From Epiperipatus broadwayi (taxonomy: Eukaryota; Onychophora; Udeonychophora; Euonychophora; Peripatidae), in assembly GCA_028023455.1 (NCBI GenBank), contig JAQFVV010006294.1, positions 2,195,001-2,259,000 on the forward strand: a DNA stretch of 64,000 nucleotides, read 5' to 3'. This document shows positions 48,640-59,995 of the stretch, in pieces. Numbering within the stretch: position 1 is the stretch's first letter; each line of letters starts with the position of its first letter. Made by a program: the position numbers and the translations under genes. The notes beneath the pieces were generated by a model, which saw only the letters and a program-made list of their open reading frames with translations, was not told where the DNA came from and made no database searches.

Positions 48640-50460
48640 TAATAAAAGTTTGTTGATTAAAAAGTATATTTCATGAAGAAATCTTTGAAATTTGACATAT
48701 AATTTGTTAAAGTCTGTTCGTAGCAATTCTGCGAGATGTTGATTAATCAATTGTGAATCATATTTTGACTTTATGAACTTCATTGTGGGGTATAATGATT
48801 CTTAGCAATATGTTGTACCATACATTAAAATTAGATGGCAAGCACCTTTCTTTAAATATGGATATTTTGATTCTGGCATGAGTTTTCAAAATTCCATCAG
48901 AGAACTAGATTTGTGATGCATTTTCAAAGTCTGATCCTTTTTTATTTTTAATAATTCCAATTCCTCAGCTGCTTTTTTGACAAGTATTATTTTAGAAATT
49001 GGAAATTCATCTTAATTAATATCACAGATAAATAAGTTCACAAAATATGCAAATGTAGATTTAAAACTTTCCAAATCTTCCAAATGTACATTTGAAATCC
49101 ATTTGCAATTTCTTCCAATTTTTTTTTATATTCATCTAATTTTTCTTCTTTGATATTAATTATATTTGCTTTTAATCATGAAAAATGATTAAATATTCTG
49201 GACTTAAGATTGTGTACAAAAAGATGAAATGTAGCTTCAAATCTAAATACAATTTGTGACAAATTATTAAACATTTTTCATTTTCCTTGCAAAGCCAAAT
49301 TAAATGTTTGAAAATGTTCCATAATGTCTGTAAGGAACATTAAGTCTAAAAGCCAAGTTTTATTTTCTAATTCTGGATATTTTTTCATTTTTTTTTTTTT
49401 TTTTTTAAAATGTTATGATCAGATTTAGTAGTTCTACAGACCTTAAGGAAAGATCAATAGGCAATTGATTTGTTTCATTATTTAACTCTTCATAAAAAGT
49501 TCTTAAATTGATGATGTGTTTTGGCATTTGTTCTAATTAAATTTACAATCTGCAAAACAATCTTCCACACATTTTCATATTTGAAGTACTTCACTATGAG
49601 ATGTTCATGGTGAATTATGCAGTGAAGAGGTACAAAACATGAAATTCTAGGATCATTTTTGAAAAGACCAATCAGATCTAGGTTTTTCCATATTATTGCA
49701 AGGGCTCCATCGGTCACAACACTTACAAGTTTATCACAAAGCAATTTAGACTTGTTTTTACTTCATCAAGCACATTTTTGACATCAATAAGGTGAATTGT
49801 GTTGGTAAAATCTAGTAGGTCTAACATTTCTTTCTTTACATTTACTTCTACAGATTCATAGTGGACAAAAACTGCTTATTGTGTAACAACCTGTCTGTAG
49901 ACTCAATGAGAGCTAAACTGAATGCTATACAATTTTTCAAATCACACATCAAACTATTTTCAACATTTTTATATGATGCTCCATTGCACAGCACAACATA
50001 GAAACTTATGCCATCAATTTATGCAGTTTTGTATTATCTGGGTCCAAAACTTTAATCACTTCTTCCAAGTTTCTTTTAGTAAATTCTCCTTCTATGGATG
50101 TTTGACATGAGCAACATTCCAAGCTATCAAAAAATTAGCTTCATTTGGTACTGTCATCTTTGCATCTAAAAGAAAACGAGTCCTCATTGCTTATGAAGAT
50201 CTGATTGCAATGACTTAAATTTCTCTGTTTGGAATTTTGAATTGTGTGGATATTGAGTTGAAAAGTGGGGATGACTTATTTCACAATATCAACATAAATT
50301 ACTTACTTTGTAATTTGCAATGGTAACTTTACAAATAAGACACAACAACTTTCCATTATTGTCAAAAAAGCAAAAATTTTTAACTATTCTTTCTCAAAGC
50401 TTCTATTTTCTTATTCATATTTTCATTTTTTGATATTTTCTGTTGTCATGTTAACAAAAA
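48640..50460 (-). pseudogene. hAT-superfamily transposase relic (GTF2IRD2/ZBED-like)
   Basis: hAT transposases cut and paste DNA transposons; this subfamily is known from animal GTF2IRD2- and ZBED-type proteins. On the minus strand the best-kept part (49744-49490) reads C-D-K-L-V-S-V-V-T-D-G-A, then L-I-G-L-F-K-N-D-P-R-I, H-C-I-I-H-H-E-H-L and H-Q-F-K-N-F-L. These are landmarks of the catalytic region. Upstream remnants include T-Q-x-A-V-F-V-H-Y (about 49880) and V-L-D-E-V-K. Downstream remnants include L-W-N-I-F-K-H-L and, near 48783-48660, M-K-F-I-K-S-K-Y and H-L-A-E-L-L-R, which fit the C-terminal dimerisation region. Many stops and frameshifts are present. No terminal inverted repeats were found by eye. 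The plus-strand open frame at 49922-50110 is a shadow. Confidence 0.75.
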
Positions 50461-51454
50461 ATTTAAGTAAATTTATTTCCGAAGAGTAAAATTCAAACAA
50501 AATACATAAATAAATAATTAATTAAAATGTCTAAATATTAATTATTGTTTTAAAAAATTGGTAAATGGCACAACAAACTGTCGAAGAAACAGAGCTTCTT
50601 AAAATAAAATAAAAACAATTTAGAATAATTTAAAACAATTTTGGACTATATTTATTTTTGATTGATATTTTCCTGATAATTCTTAAACATCTGTTTTATT
50701 ATTATTTACAACCAAAAATAGAAATAACATAACCAAAGTCAAGCAAATGCTTTCTATTTTTATTTTCAGGAGTTTTATTTTCAAAGTAAACTTTATTGAT
50801 CGAGAATATAAGGTTACATCAGTGAGTTACAATTTCAAGTGACATATATATTTAGATATAGACCGCTTATAGATTGTTGTTTTTTATACAATTGTTTAAA
50901 AAAAAAATCAGGAAACTCTGTGCGCATGTCTTTCAAAAGCTGTGACAAAGTCCAAAAAAATTACATATCGTAAACAAATTTAATTTGTTTAATAAAACAG
51001 TCTACTTATCAGATGTTTTGAAAAAATATAAAATGGGACATTTAGCTGATAGGACAACTATCACTGAAATATACAACCACAAAATTATACAAATCATAAA
51101 TATACTATGTGATCACTCCACAAGCGCATATAATAATTTTTATGATTCGGTAGATGTCGTTAACGTACGGTTTGCTAATATATTTGAAAATGGTATTATA
51201 TCCATACATTATGTAATTTGAAATAAAATAAATAATAAAAAATGTTTGATAAATTTTTTTAAAATGGATTGTATTATATATTTGCAGTGTGTGAGAATGA
51301 ATTATTTCCACACGCAAACTTGTTATTAATGCCTATCCCAAAGTAAAGAAATGTTTATTATTATTTCTATTATTAATAAACTTGCTGATTTTTAAAAAAT
51401 TGGGTATGTATTGTTTATTAATACCCCTGAGCATACAGCACATATATTTCAACA
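50461..51454. other. AT-rich stretch, no supported gene
   Basis: The 78-codon open frame at 50985-51221 and its antisense frame 51105-51317 contain no domain I recognise. There is nothing else beyond A/T runs. Confidence 0.45.
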
Positions 51455-51584
51455 AGAGATGTTTTTTTTTCCATATGTCATAGCATCGGCCGGACGCGAA
51501 CCCACAACCGTCTGCAACCAACTACTTGCTTGCATGGCGGCTGCGATACCTCTCGGCTAACAACGCAAGACAATGTTAGAGATG
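51455..51584 (-). mobile_element. Second miniature tRNA-derived retroposon
   Basis: AGAGATG occurs at 51455-51461 and 51578-51584, followed by T-rich bases in both cases, and brackets an insert of about 116 bp. On the minus strand the insert has TAGCCGAGAGGTATCGCAG (A-box, 51548-51559) and GGGTTCGCGTCCGG (B-box, 51492-51502). It ends GATGCTATGACATATGG followed by nine A. The GCCGAGAGGT start and the long gap between boxes resemble class II tRNAs (Leu or Ser type), unlike the glycine-type head at 41246. The tail TGACATATG plus poly(A) is shared. The region is GC-rich compared with its surroundings. Confidence 0.65.
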
Positions 51585-51772
51585 CTTTATCCACGATAAA
51601 GCCTACATTTACACAAAATGAAAAAATATTTTATTGCTAAGAATGTAAATCAATTACCCAATATTCCTTTGGAAGTGCTATTTTTTTTTGAAAAACTATT
51701 TCAAAATTGAACAATGAATGTATTTCTTTTATCTGCATATTGTATTTTGTCTTAAAATAATAATAAAAAAAA

Positions 51773-51791
51773 TGCTATGACATATGAAAAA
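51773..51791 (+). repeat. Orphan tail of the miniature tRNA retroposon family
   Basis: TGCTATGACATATGAAAAA lies in forward orientation. It is identical over 14 bases to the tail of the insert at 51462-51577 but has no tRNA-like head in front; an A run precedes it. Confidence 0.5.
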
Positions 51792-52880
51792 TATATATAT
51801 ATGAATTTAGTAACCTTTTAAACTGAATTTAAGCAGACAAATGTTACCTATATATTATATGAGAGTTCTTGAGATTTCTCAAAAAATAAGAAATAATTTT
51901 TTATTTTCTTAAGAAATAAAAATTATCAAGAATTCTTAAACATTAATTTTTGTCATTATTATTTTTCTTCAACCTATTATTTATAAAAAAATTCATGTAT
52001 ATATTTTATTTTAATATATATATAATTCCACAGAACTACATTTTAGTCAGCATTAGAATAATGGTAAAAGTTTAAATAATAGAAATATGTGACTGACTTA
52101 AAATTTAGTCATAGAAATTTATCTATATTTTATATTTTTACAATGAAACTGCGATATTCATTATATGACATTTGCTAATTGACTATCTGCTATCCAAAAA
52201 AAAAAAGTAAATAAAAATTTGTAAATGAAACAAAATTTTAATATTTTAGTTCACATTTAAACCGTTATGTGACACTATGTAAGTGCATTTTATCATGATC
52301 ACTTTTCATCAGCCTATTCTTTGCAAAAAGTGTATGCATATATTTCATTTTAATATATGTAATTAAATTGCTTAAATACTCTATATTTTTTTGTCTTAGA
52401 GCATTAGAAAATTCTCACTAATTTTTGCATTGATTTGCTATATATTTAAATTTCTAGCAAATAAAGTTGAAGAGAGATAAAAGGTCACTGCTAAATTAAG
52501 CTGAAATAAACAAACAAAAAATTGCTTCCAGCAATTTAAAAATTTTAAACAGTAGCTATTATACCATGAATTTAGTTTTATATATTTTTTAAAAAAAGAA
52601 GTCATGAGATAAATAGAAGATAAAATAATAGAGATAACATTTTTTTATATTAAATGCTTTTATTTACTGTGCACTAAAAAGCAAAAAAAATAATTATTTA
52701 ACTTGAAATAAAAGCATGGGGAGGGAGATCCAGAAATTAATTAAGTCAAAACTTATTTTTATCTCTATTATTTTTAACTTTTTGATATTGGCACAGCAAA
52801 TAAAAATGTAAAACTGTACTTTAAATTGACTGGATGTTTATAATTGATCTATATATATATATATTTAAAAAAAAAACAGA
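51792..52880. other. AT-rich stretch with a diverged direct duplication
   Basis: The segment near 51965-52065 (TTCTTCAACCTATTATTTAT..TATTTTAATATA) and the one near 52300-52410 (TTCATCAGCCTATTCTTTGC..CATTTTAATATA) look like old direct copies spaced about 335 bp. No coding signal was recognised. Confidence 0.4.
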
Positions 52881-52884
52881 AATA

Positions 52885-54995
52885 GACATGGAAGCATCCA
52901 AATGAAAGCACAGCAGAGCTGAATTATGTTTTGACTAACAGAAAATATGTATTTTAAGATTGTAATGTTCTTAGTAAATTCAACACAGGAAGTGATCATC
53001 AATTAATGAGATGTGAGATGCATGATAACACAAAAATTATTAAAAAAACAATATTCATAGTTGATATTCCTAATCTTTAGAAACACTCTAATGAATTTAA
53101 ATTAGAACTTGTAAATCATTTTCAAATATTAACAGATTGTGAACATAATTTATGTCTGAATGATATCAATAGGAAGATAACTGATATACTTTTGAAAACT
53201 GAAACAAAGATAGTATGGTACAAAAAAACAGCAATTGTCCAACAAAATTTCTACTGAGACAAGACAATTTATGAAAAAAGAAAAAAACATGAAAAAATAG
53301 AAAAATGATGCATTAAGAAGAATTGAATATCTTGAATTTTGTAAAATGATGCAGGAAAAAGTTGATAATCATATAAGAAAATATAATTGTGAATTAGCAA
53401 GGAAAGCTATAGAAGAGAATAAAAATCTCAAAGTGTAAAACATCTTAGTATTAATAGAAACATTTCTCCAATAAATGTATCAAAGATAACAATAGAGCAA
53501 GGAAAAGTACTTACTACATCTTCTGAATTACCCAGGATTTTAATTGAAGAAGTGAAAAAGCAATTAAATTTATGAAGATGAGAAAAGCTCCAGATAATGA
53601 TGGAATTATAATTAATATCTTTACAAAAACCAGGTGAAGAATGTTTAAATGATAAAGATGTACCAGATGATTTGAAGAATGCAGTATTAATATTAACATT
53701 TAAAAAGGTGATAAAGAAGATATTAGAAATTATAGATCTATCAGTCTTTTATCAGTTCTATGCAAATTTTTTATCAAAATAATTACAACTCATCTACAGT
53801 GAACTTTGGATTTTAACCAAACAAAAAAACAAACTGGATTTTAAAATTAGTTTTAATACAGTGGATCATATCCAAGTATTGAGAGAAGTTATAGAAAAAA
53901 TCAATGAATATGAGTTGCCATTATGCTTTGGATTTCTAAATTATGAAAAGTCATTTGATTTTATAAACATTTCTTCAGTGATTAAAGCATTGGATCATTG
54001 AAATTATAGACCCAGGATAGTGTCATATTCTGAAGAATATTTATAAAAATGCAATAGCAACAATTAGATTCATAATGATACTTAAAAGATTAACATTAAG
54101 GAGGGTATACAACAGGGTGACTCCATATCTCCAAAACTTTTACAGCAGTTTTTCCTGAAGTATTTTGTGGATTAAAATAGGAAGCTATGGGAATAAAAGT
54201 AAATGGAGATTATTTAATTCATTTAGATTTTGCAGATGTTGTAGTTGTTTTTGCAAATAGTGCTTTAGAGTTTCAGGAAATGTTGCAAGTATTATCAGAT
54301 GAAAGTAAAAAAGTAGGATTAAAGATAAATATTAAAAAAATATATATATTTAATGGATTGTCTCAAAATAATAAGATAAAAATTGATAATGGTGAGTTAG
54401 AAGAAGTTGACAACTACAAATATCTTGTCAGATTATTAGTACAAATGGAAACATACTGCATGAAAATAATCATAGAATTAAATTTGGTCAAAGTGGTTTT
54501 GATAGAAATAATTTAATATTAAAAGAAAATATACCTATGTGTTGAAAAAAAGGTTTTTAATAAATGTGTGTTACCAGTTTCTGCTTATGTATCTGAAACT
54601 TGAACATTTAATAGAAGGGCAATATAAAGACTTCAGACCTATCAATGAAGTATGTAGAGATGTATGTTAGGAGTAACAAAAAGATATTGAAAACAAAATA
54701 CATGGGTGAAAGAATAAACAGGAAATAGGTGTTACTGACATCATTAAAAGAATTAAAAGACAAGTGGATTTGAGCTGTACATAATGCTAGAAACAATGAT
54801 AATAGATGGACAGTTGAAATCTTTGGATTTTAAGAGATTGTAGAAGACCTGAAAAAAGACCACATGTGAGATGGATTGATGAAATAATGAAATGTGCTAG
54901 GGTGATGTGGAGAAGAAAGTGTAAAAATTGGAGAAGATGAATTGAACTTGGAGAGACATTCATCCTACAATGAATTGATAGTGGTTGTAAATAAT
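52885..54995 (+). pseudogene. RTE-like LINE relic
   Basis: Single-ORF LINE of the RTE type, heavily decayed. The endonuclease end shows L-N-Y-V-L-T-N-R and then G-S-D-H-Q-L (52988-53005). The RT region has A-I-K-F-M-K-M-R-K-A-P-D-N-D-G (about 53557-53610) and a 109-codon open piece at 54187-54516. That piece reads L-I-H-L-D-F-A-D-V-V-V-V-F-A-N, Q-E-M-L-Q-V-L-S and V-G-L-K-I-N. The usual F-A-D-D has become F-A-D-V, so a catalytic Asp is lost. The C-terminal end, R-P-H-V-R-W-I-D-E-I (about 54858) and L-G-E-T-F-I-L-Q (about 54948), fits the RTE tail. Many stops are present. Confidence 0.75.
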
Positions 54996-56040
54996 GATGA
55001 TCACTAGATATTTCTACTATAAGCTAAAAGATATACCTTAGTATATATTACATTTAGTATGTGTACATAATAATATATGTGAATATAAATGTTTAAAATA
55101 TGAAATATTTTTAAGTGAAAAGTATTTGACAATTTTGCTTTTGATTAGAAATTTTTATTTTTTAAAAAAAAATGCTTATCAAAATTGCATTGTAAATGAA
55201 CTTTACTTAATACATATAATTTTACTTTAAATCAATTTAACCCATATAGTGTATACATATATCACTAGATATTTCTGCAGTAAGTTAATATGTATACTCC
55301 TTATGTATATATCATATTTAGTATATGTACATAATTATATATATATAAAAGGTATTAGTAACTAACTTTTCTGTTTAAAATTATTGTTGAGATTTTTTCT
55401 TTTTATTTTAAAAAATTTTTTTCTTAAAAACAAAGCTTAACAATGTTATTTGTAAACAAACTTTCTTATTACTTTAAAAAATCTTTATACCACTCTCTCA
55501 TGATTCTTATTTAAAACAAATAGAAGTTTTAAGAAGACATTAAAATTTTAAATATCAAAATATTCAATACTTTTCCATTCTCTGTTTCATATCTAAGAAG
55601 CTAGGTGACCTACTGAAAAGATTAGTGTTGAATATGGATTAGTCTGATATTAATTAGTTTTATACTGAATTTTGAATTTAAATGTATCAAACATCAATAT
55701 AAAAAAATCAAAGGTTTACAAATTAACATGCCAACAAGCAAAATAATTTTTGAACTTTAATAAAAGCATTTAAAAAAGTATTAATAAAAACTTTCATCCA
55801 TTAAAAGAGAATGTCTCTAAAAATATGTTTTGATTTTAAATACAAAAGCATTCTATATTTTTATTAATTATTAAGAATGTACATGTTAAACAAATGTTTA
55901 AATTATAACATGTAAATATATGCACATATATATGAATATGTTAAAATATTTTTACTTTCTAATATAAGAGTTTAAAATGGGATTGTTAATAAACAAAGCA
56001 TAAGTTATCCACTATGAATAATATCCACTAGGGAATTCCA
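54996..56040. other. AT-rich stretch with a ~259-bp direct duplication
   Basis: ATCACTAGATATTTCTACTA near 55000 recurs as ATCACTAGATATTTCTGCAG near 55260, with the downstream TATATAT..TTTAGTATRTGTACATAAT also repeated. This could be duplicated LINE 3' UTR or flank. No gene seen. Confidence 0.5.
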
Positions 56041-56263
56041 ATATATATATATATCAAAATACAATAAAATTCACATAAATTATATTATTTTTAGAAGTAC
56101 TTTTGACTATACATCTTGTAGTCTTTATCAACTATATAACATTGTCTCATTTTGATTATTCAATGTTATATAGTTGATAAAGACTACAAGATGTATGGTC
56201 AAAAGTAGTTGTAAAAATAATATAAGAATTTATGTGAATTTTACTGTATTTTGATATATATAT
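56041..56263. repeat. MITE-like hairpin, arms ~100 bp
   Basis: The left arm (about 56041-56144) and right arm (about 56161-56263) are near-perfect reverse complements. AGTCTTTATCAACTATATAA pairs with TTATATAGTTGATAAAGACT, and AATTCACATAAATT pairs with AATTTATGTGAATT. The loop is about 16 bases. The outer end (TACTGTATTTTGATATATAT and TTGATTTGTATATTACATAT) also occurs at 60958-61067. Confidence 0.85.
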
Positions 56264-56773
56264 TGATTTGTATATTACATATATTGTGGAACAAATACAG
56301 ACATCAAACTTAATTTATTATATATATATATTCATTCTAATCCATACTTACAGTCATATATATATATATATATATACATACTGGTATCATTAACTGTAGT
56401 TTAAATCAATATACTTCTCTACACTACTTTAAGCAATCCATTCAAAACATTTTTTGTTAAACTTTCAAATTAATATCTATCTTAAAAATTCAGTCAATCA
56501 TCCCCAAAACAATTGTTTATGAACTTATATTACTCATCTTTACATTTGAATATCTAATTAGCCTTTGATTTTTTATAATGATGTAAGAATTTGATCAAAC
56601 CAACTGAAGACAAATGTTATAGGCTCATAAACAATTGTCCAAGCAGGTATTTGACTGAATTTTTACTTTGTACAATAATTTGAAAAAATAATATTTAACA
56701 GGCAAATTTATTGTTCAAATTATTTAAAGTAAAGTTCATTGATGTATATAAAATACTATATATATATATATTG

Positions 56774-58630
56774 TAATGATATGGAGTCTTGGGGTCTTGG
56801 CACTCATCATCATCACAAGTTACTATAAAATTTAAATATTAAATATAAAAGGAATGTTAATGAATATTATGAGAAATGAGCAGTGAAACTGAGAGGTCAC
56901 CAAAATTAATTAATTATATGTATAGGTTCACCAGCATTACACAAAAGCAATAATTATTTATCATCATGAATGATTAACAATAAAACTAAACTCAATCTTG
57001 TGACCAGATTTTTTATTATAGACCAGGCTAATTATTTAGCCCTTGTCAGCTTGGGGCAGATTATTTAAACAATAATTTAGATGCCCAAATTTAAGTGCTA
57101 ATCCATCTGAATATAACAAAAAATAATGTGGGAATACTAAAACATGCTAATCACCAATGCTCGGCCACTTAGTACCATTAATATACTGACCAACTGTAAA
57201 CTTAATTTCTAAATAAATTAAAATGAAATGTAGTGCATGGACTTTAAAGAATATCTCCTTTGCACCAACCAGTATCATCATCATTTGGATGTCCATAATA
57301 CTAAGCATAAACCCATTTTATATAATAGATCATTATGCAAGAATCGAGCTCAGTAAGCAAAAGCTCTATAAATGTTACTGTGAGCAAGAGATATAATACA
57401 ACTTATAATAATTTATAATATTTTAGGATTAAATAAATTCACTGGAATAATTTAAATAATGAAATATAAATTTATTAATAGCAATGAAATTAAAATGGAA
57501 TTAAGGTTGATAGAGTATGGCTATACATATAAATTAAGCCTTCTGATTTTAATTAATGCCAAAAAGAAATCCACTATTACATTGTAATTTACATAAATGT
57601 CACACTAGGTTTACATAAAACATTCCTATATGTAAGCACACAGATGGGCAGTATATTAATTTATGAACATATTTGAATTATCATAAACCTATAAATGTAA
57701 TTCATTTTTACATATCACATATATGTTAAATCTGTTATTAATTGTGTATTATAAAAATGAATTTCATTTATGTGTTTATGATAATTCAAATATGTTCATA
57801 AATTATTATACTGTACATCTGGATGCTTATATATAGGTATGTTTTATGTAAACCTATTGGGACATATATGTAAATTACAAAATGGTAGTGAATTTCTTTT
57901 TTTTGGTATTAATCAAAATCAATTTATGTGTCTAGTTATATTCTACTGACTTTAATTTCATTTAACTTTAATTGTTATTAATAAATTTATATTTCATTGT
58001 TTAAATTATTCCAGTAAATTTATTTAATTCTAAAATTATATAAATTATTAAATGATGTATTATATCTTTTGCTCATAGTAATAGTTATAGAGCTTTTTCT
58101 TACTGAGCTGAATTTATGCATAACAATATGTGCTGGATGGTGCAAAGGGGTATCCTTTAAATTCCATGCACTATATTTCACTTTAATTATATATTTAAAA
58201 ATTAAGTTTATATTTGGCCAGTACATTAATGGCTCTAAGTGGCCAGGGCATTGATGATGATTAGTATGTTTTAGTATACCAGCATTTAATTGTCATATTA
58301 TGATGGATTAGCATTTAAGTTTGTGCAGCCAAATTATTGTTTAAATAATCTGTCCCAAACTGGCAGAACTAAATAATTAACCCAGTCTATAGTAGAACCA
58401 TTTCAAGTCCAGTCACAAGATTGATTGTTTAGGTTTATTGTTAATCATTTACAATGATAAATGATTATTGCTTTTGCATAATGCTGGTGAATCTATACTT
58501 ATAATTAGTTAATTTTTTTAAATACTCAGGCTCCTTCCTCATTATATTCATTAACATTCTTTCATATTTAAATTTTGTAGTAACTTGTGATGATGATGAG
58601 TGCCATTATCCCCAAGAGTTCATACCATTA
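56774..58630. repeat. Giant inverted repeat 1, arms ~930 bp
   Basis: The left arm runs 56774 to about 57710 and the right arm about 57750 to 58630. Outer words: TAATGATATGGAGTCTTGG against CAAGAGTTCATACCATTA. Others: CACTCATCATCATCACAAGT against ACTTGTGATGATGATGAGTG, TTCACTGGAATAATTTAAAT against TTTAAATTATTCCAGTAAAT, and TTTGAATTATCATAAAC against GTTTATGATAATTCAAA. The loop is about 40 bp. No coding frame over about 70 codons is present in either arm. The open frames at 58020-58254 belong to the right arm and are not genes. Confidence 0.85.
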
Positions 58631-58654
58631 CCAATGGCCCCATTTCAGGTGCCA

Positions 58655-59995
58655 TTTTTAATAATATAGACTCTTGGAGTTAAGCTGGGGTGATGACACT
58701 CATCATCAACAATCCTAAGTCAAAGAGACAAAGTTAAACATACAAATATATAAGAAAGGAGCATGAGAGGTCAACACAAACTATGTTAACTATAAGCTTA
58801 CCAGTATTATATGAAAGCATTAATCATTCAACATCAAGTAGAAGTAAATCAACAGTCAACCTTGTGATTAGATTTGAAATTGGTCTACTATAGATCAGGG
58901 TACCTTTGCCAAACTTAGGGCAAGAATACAACATAATGATTTTGATGCACTGGCTTAAGTGCTAATCCATAAGAATATAACAATCAAAAAATAATGCTGG
59001 GATACTAAAACATGCTGATCATCATCAATGTGCTGGCCACTTAGTATCATATATTGGCCAACTATAAACCTAATTTCTAAATAAATAAAATGAAATGTAG
59101 TGCATTGACTTTCAAAGATAGACCCTTTGTATCATTCAGCATCAACATCATCTAGATGTTTATAACACTAAACATAAACCCCTTTTATATAGCAGACTGT
59201 TATGCCCAAATCCAGCTTAGTGAGCAAAAGCTCTATAACTTACTATGAGCAAGAGATATAATCCTAACATATAAGGTTTTGAATCTAATTCTAGGATTAA
59301 TTAAATTCACTGGAAAAACTTTAACACTGAAATATACATTTATTAATTAGAAACAATAAAATAAAATTAAGGTCTGCGGAGTATGCCATAAATATAAATT
59401 TAACATTCTGATTTTGATTAATACAATATGTTATCATATTGTGATGTCCAAATACCTCATAATAGATTTGTATAAAACATATCTAAATATAAACATACAG
59501 ACATGCAGTATAATAATTTATGATCATATTTGAATTGTCATAAATTTATAAATGAAATTCATTTTATAATATATAATTTAAGACTGATTTTACCATATAT
59601 ATGTGTCTACATGGTATTCATTTATATAAGCACAGACATGTATAAACTAAAATTACATATCAGAATTGTGATAAACCAATAATAAAATTGATTTTGTTTT
59701 TTAATACATGAGTGCATATGTATGTGTGTATATACAAAATATAAATAATCTGAAATAAAGTTATTAATTAGTCTTTTTTTTATGGTAAGTAAAAGTTTTC
59801 TTTAAAAAAAAAGTACTTTTTTAGCAGTCCATAAACATTTTTTTAGATTACTTTTGATTAATTATAAATGTCTTTAAAAATATTCCAGCAAGTTCTTTTG
59901 CTTTAATCTAGAAAGATTTTTAGAGTTTACTTTTTTTTAAAATTTCAAAATAAAATAATTTATAAGTCAATTCTTTATTTTTAGATTTACAATTC
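58655..59995. repeat. Giant inverted repeat 2, left arm
   Basis: It starts near TAATAATATAGACTCTTGG and follows the same order as the left arm of inverted repeat 1. It extends about 400 bp further inward through GTGTGTATATAC..TAATCTGAA and the AAAGTTTTCTTT region to AATTTATAAGTC. It pairs with 62015-63345: for example, GTTTTCTTT near 59796 with AAAGAAAAC near 62187, and ATATTCCAGCAAGTTCTTTT with AAAAGAACTTGCTGGAATAT. Confidence 0.8.
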
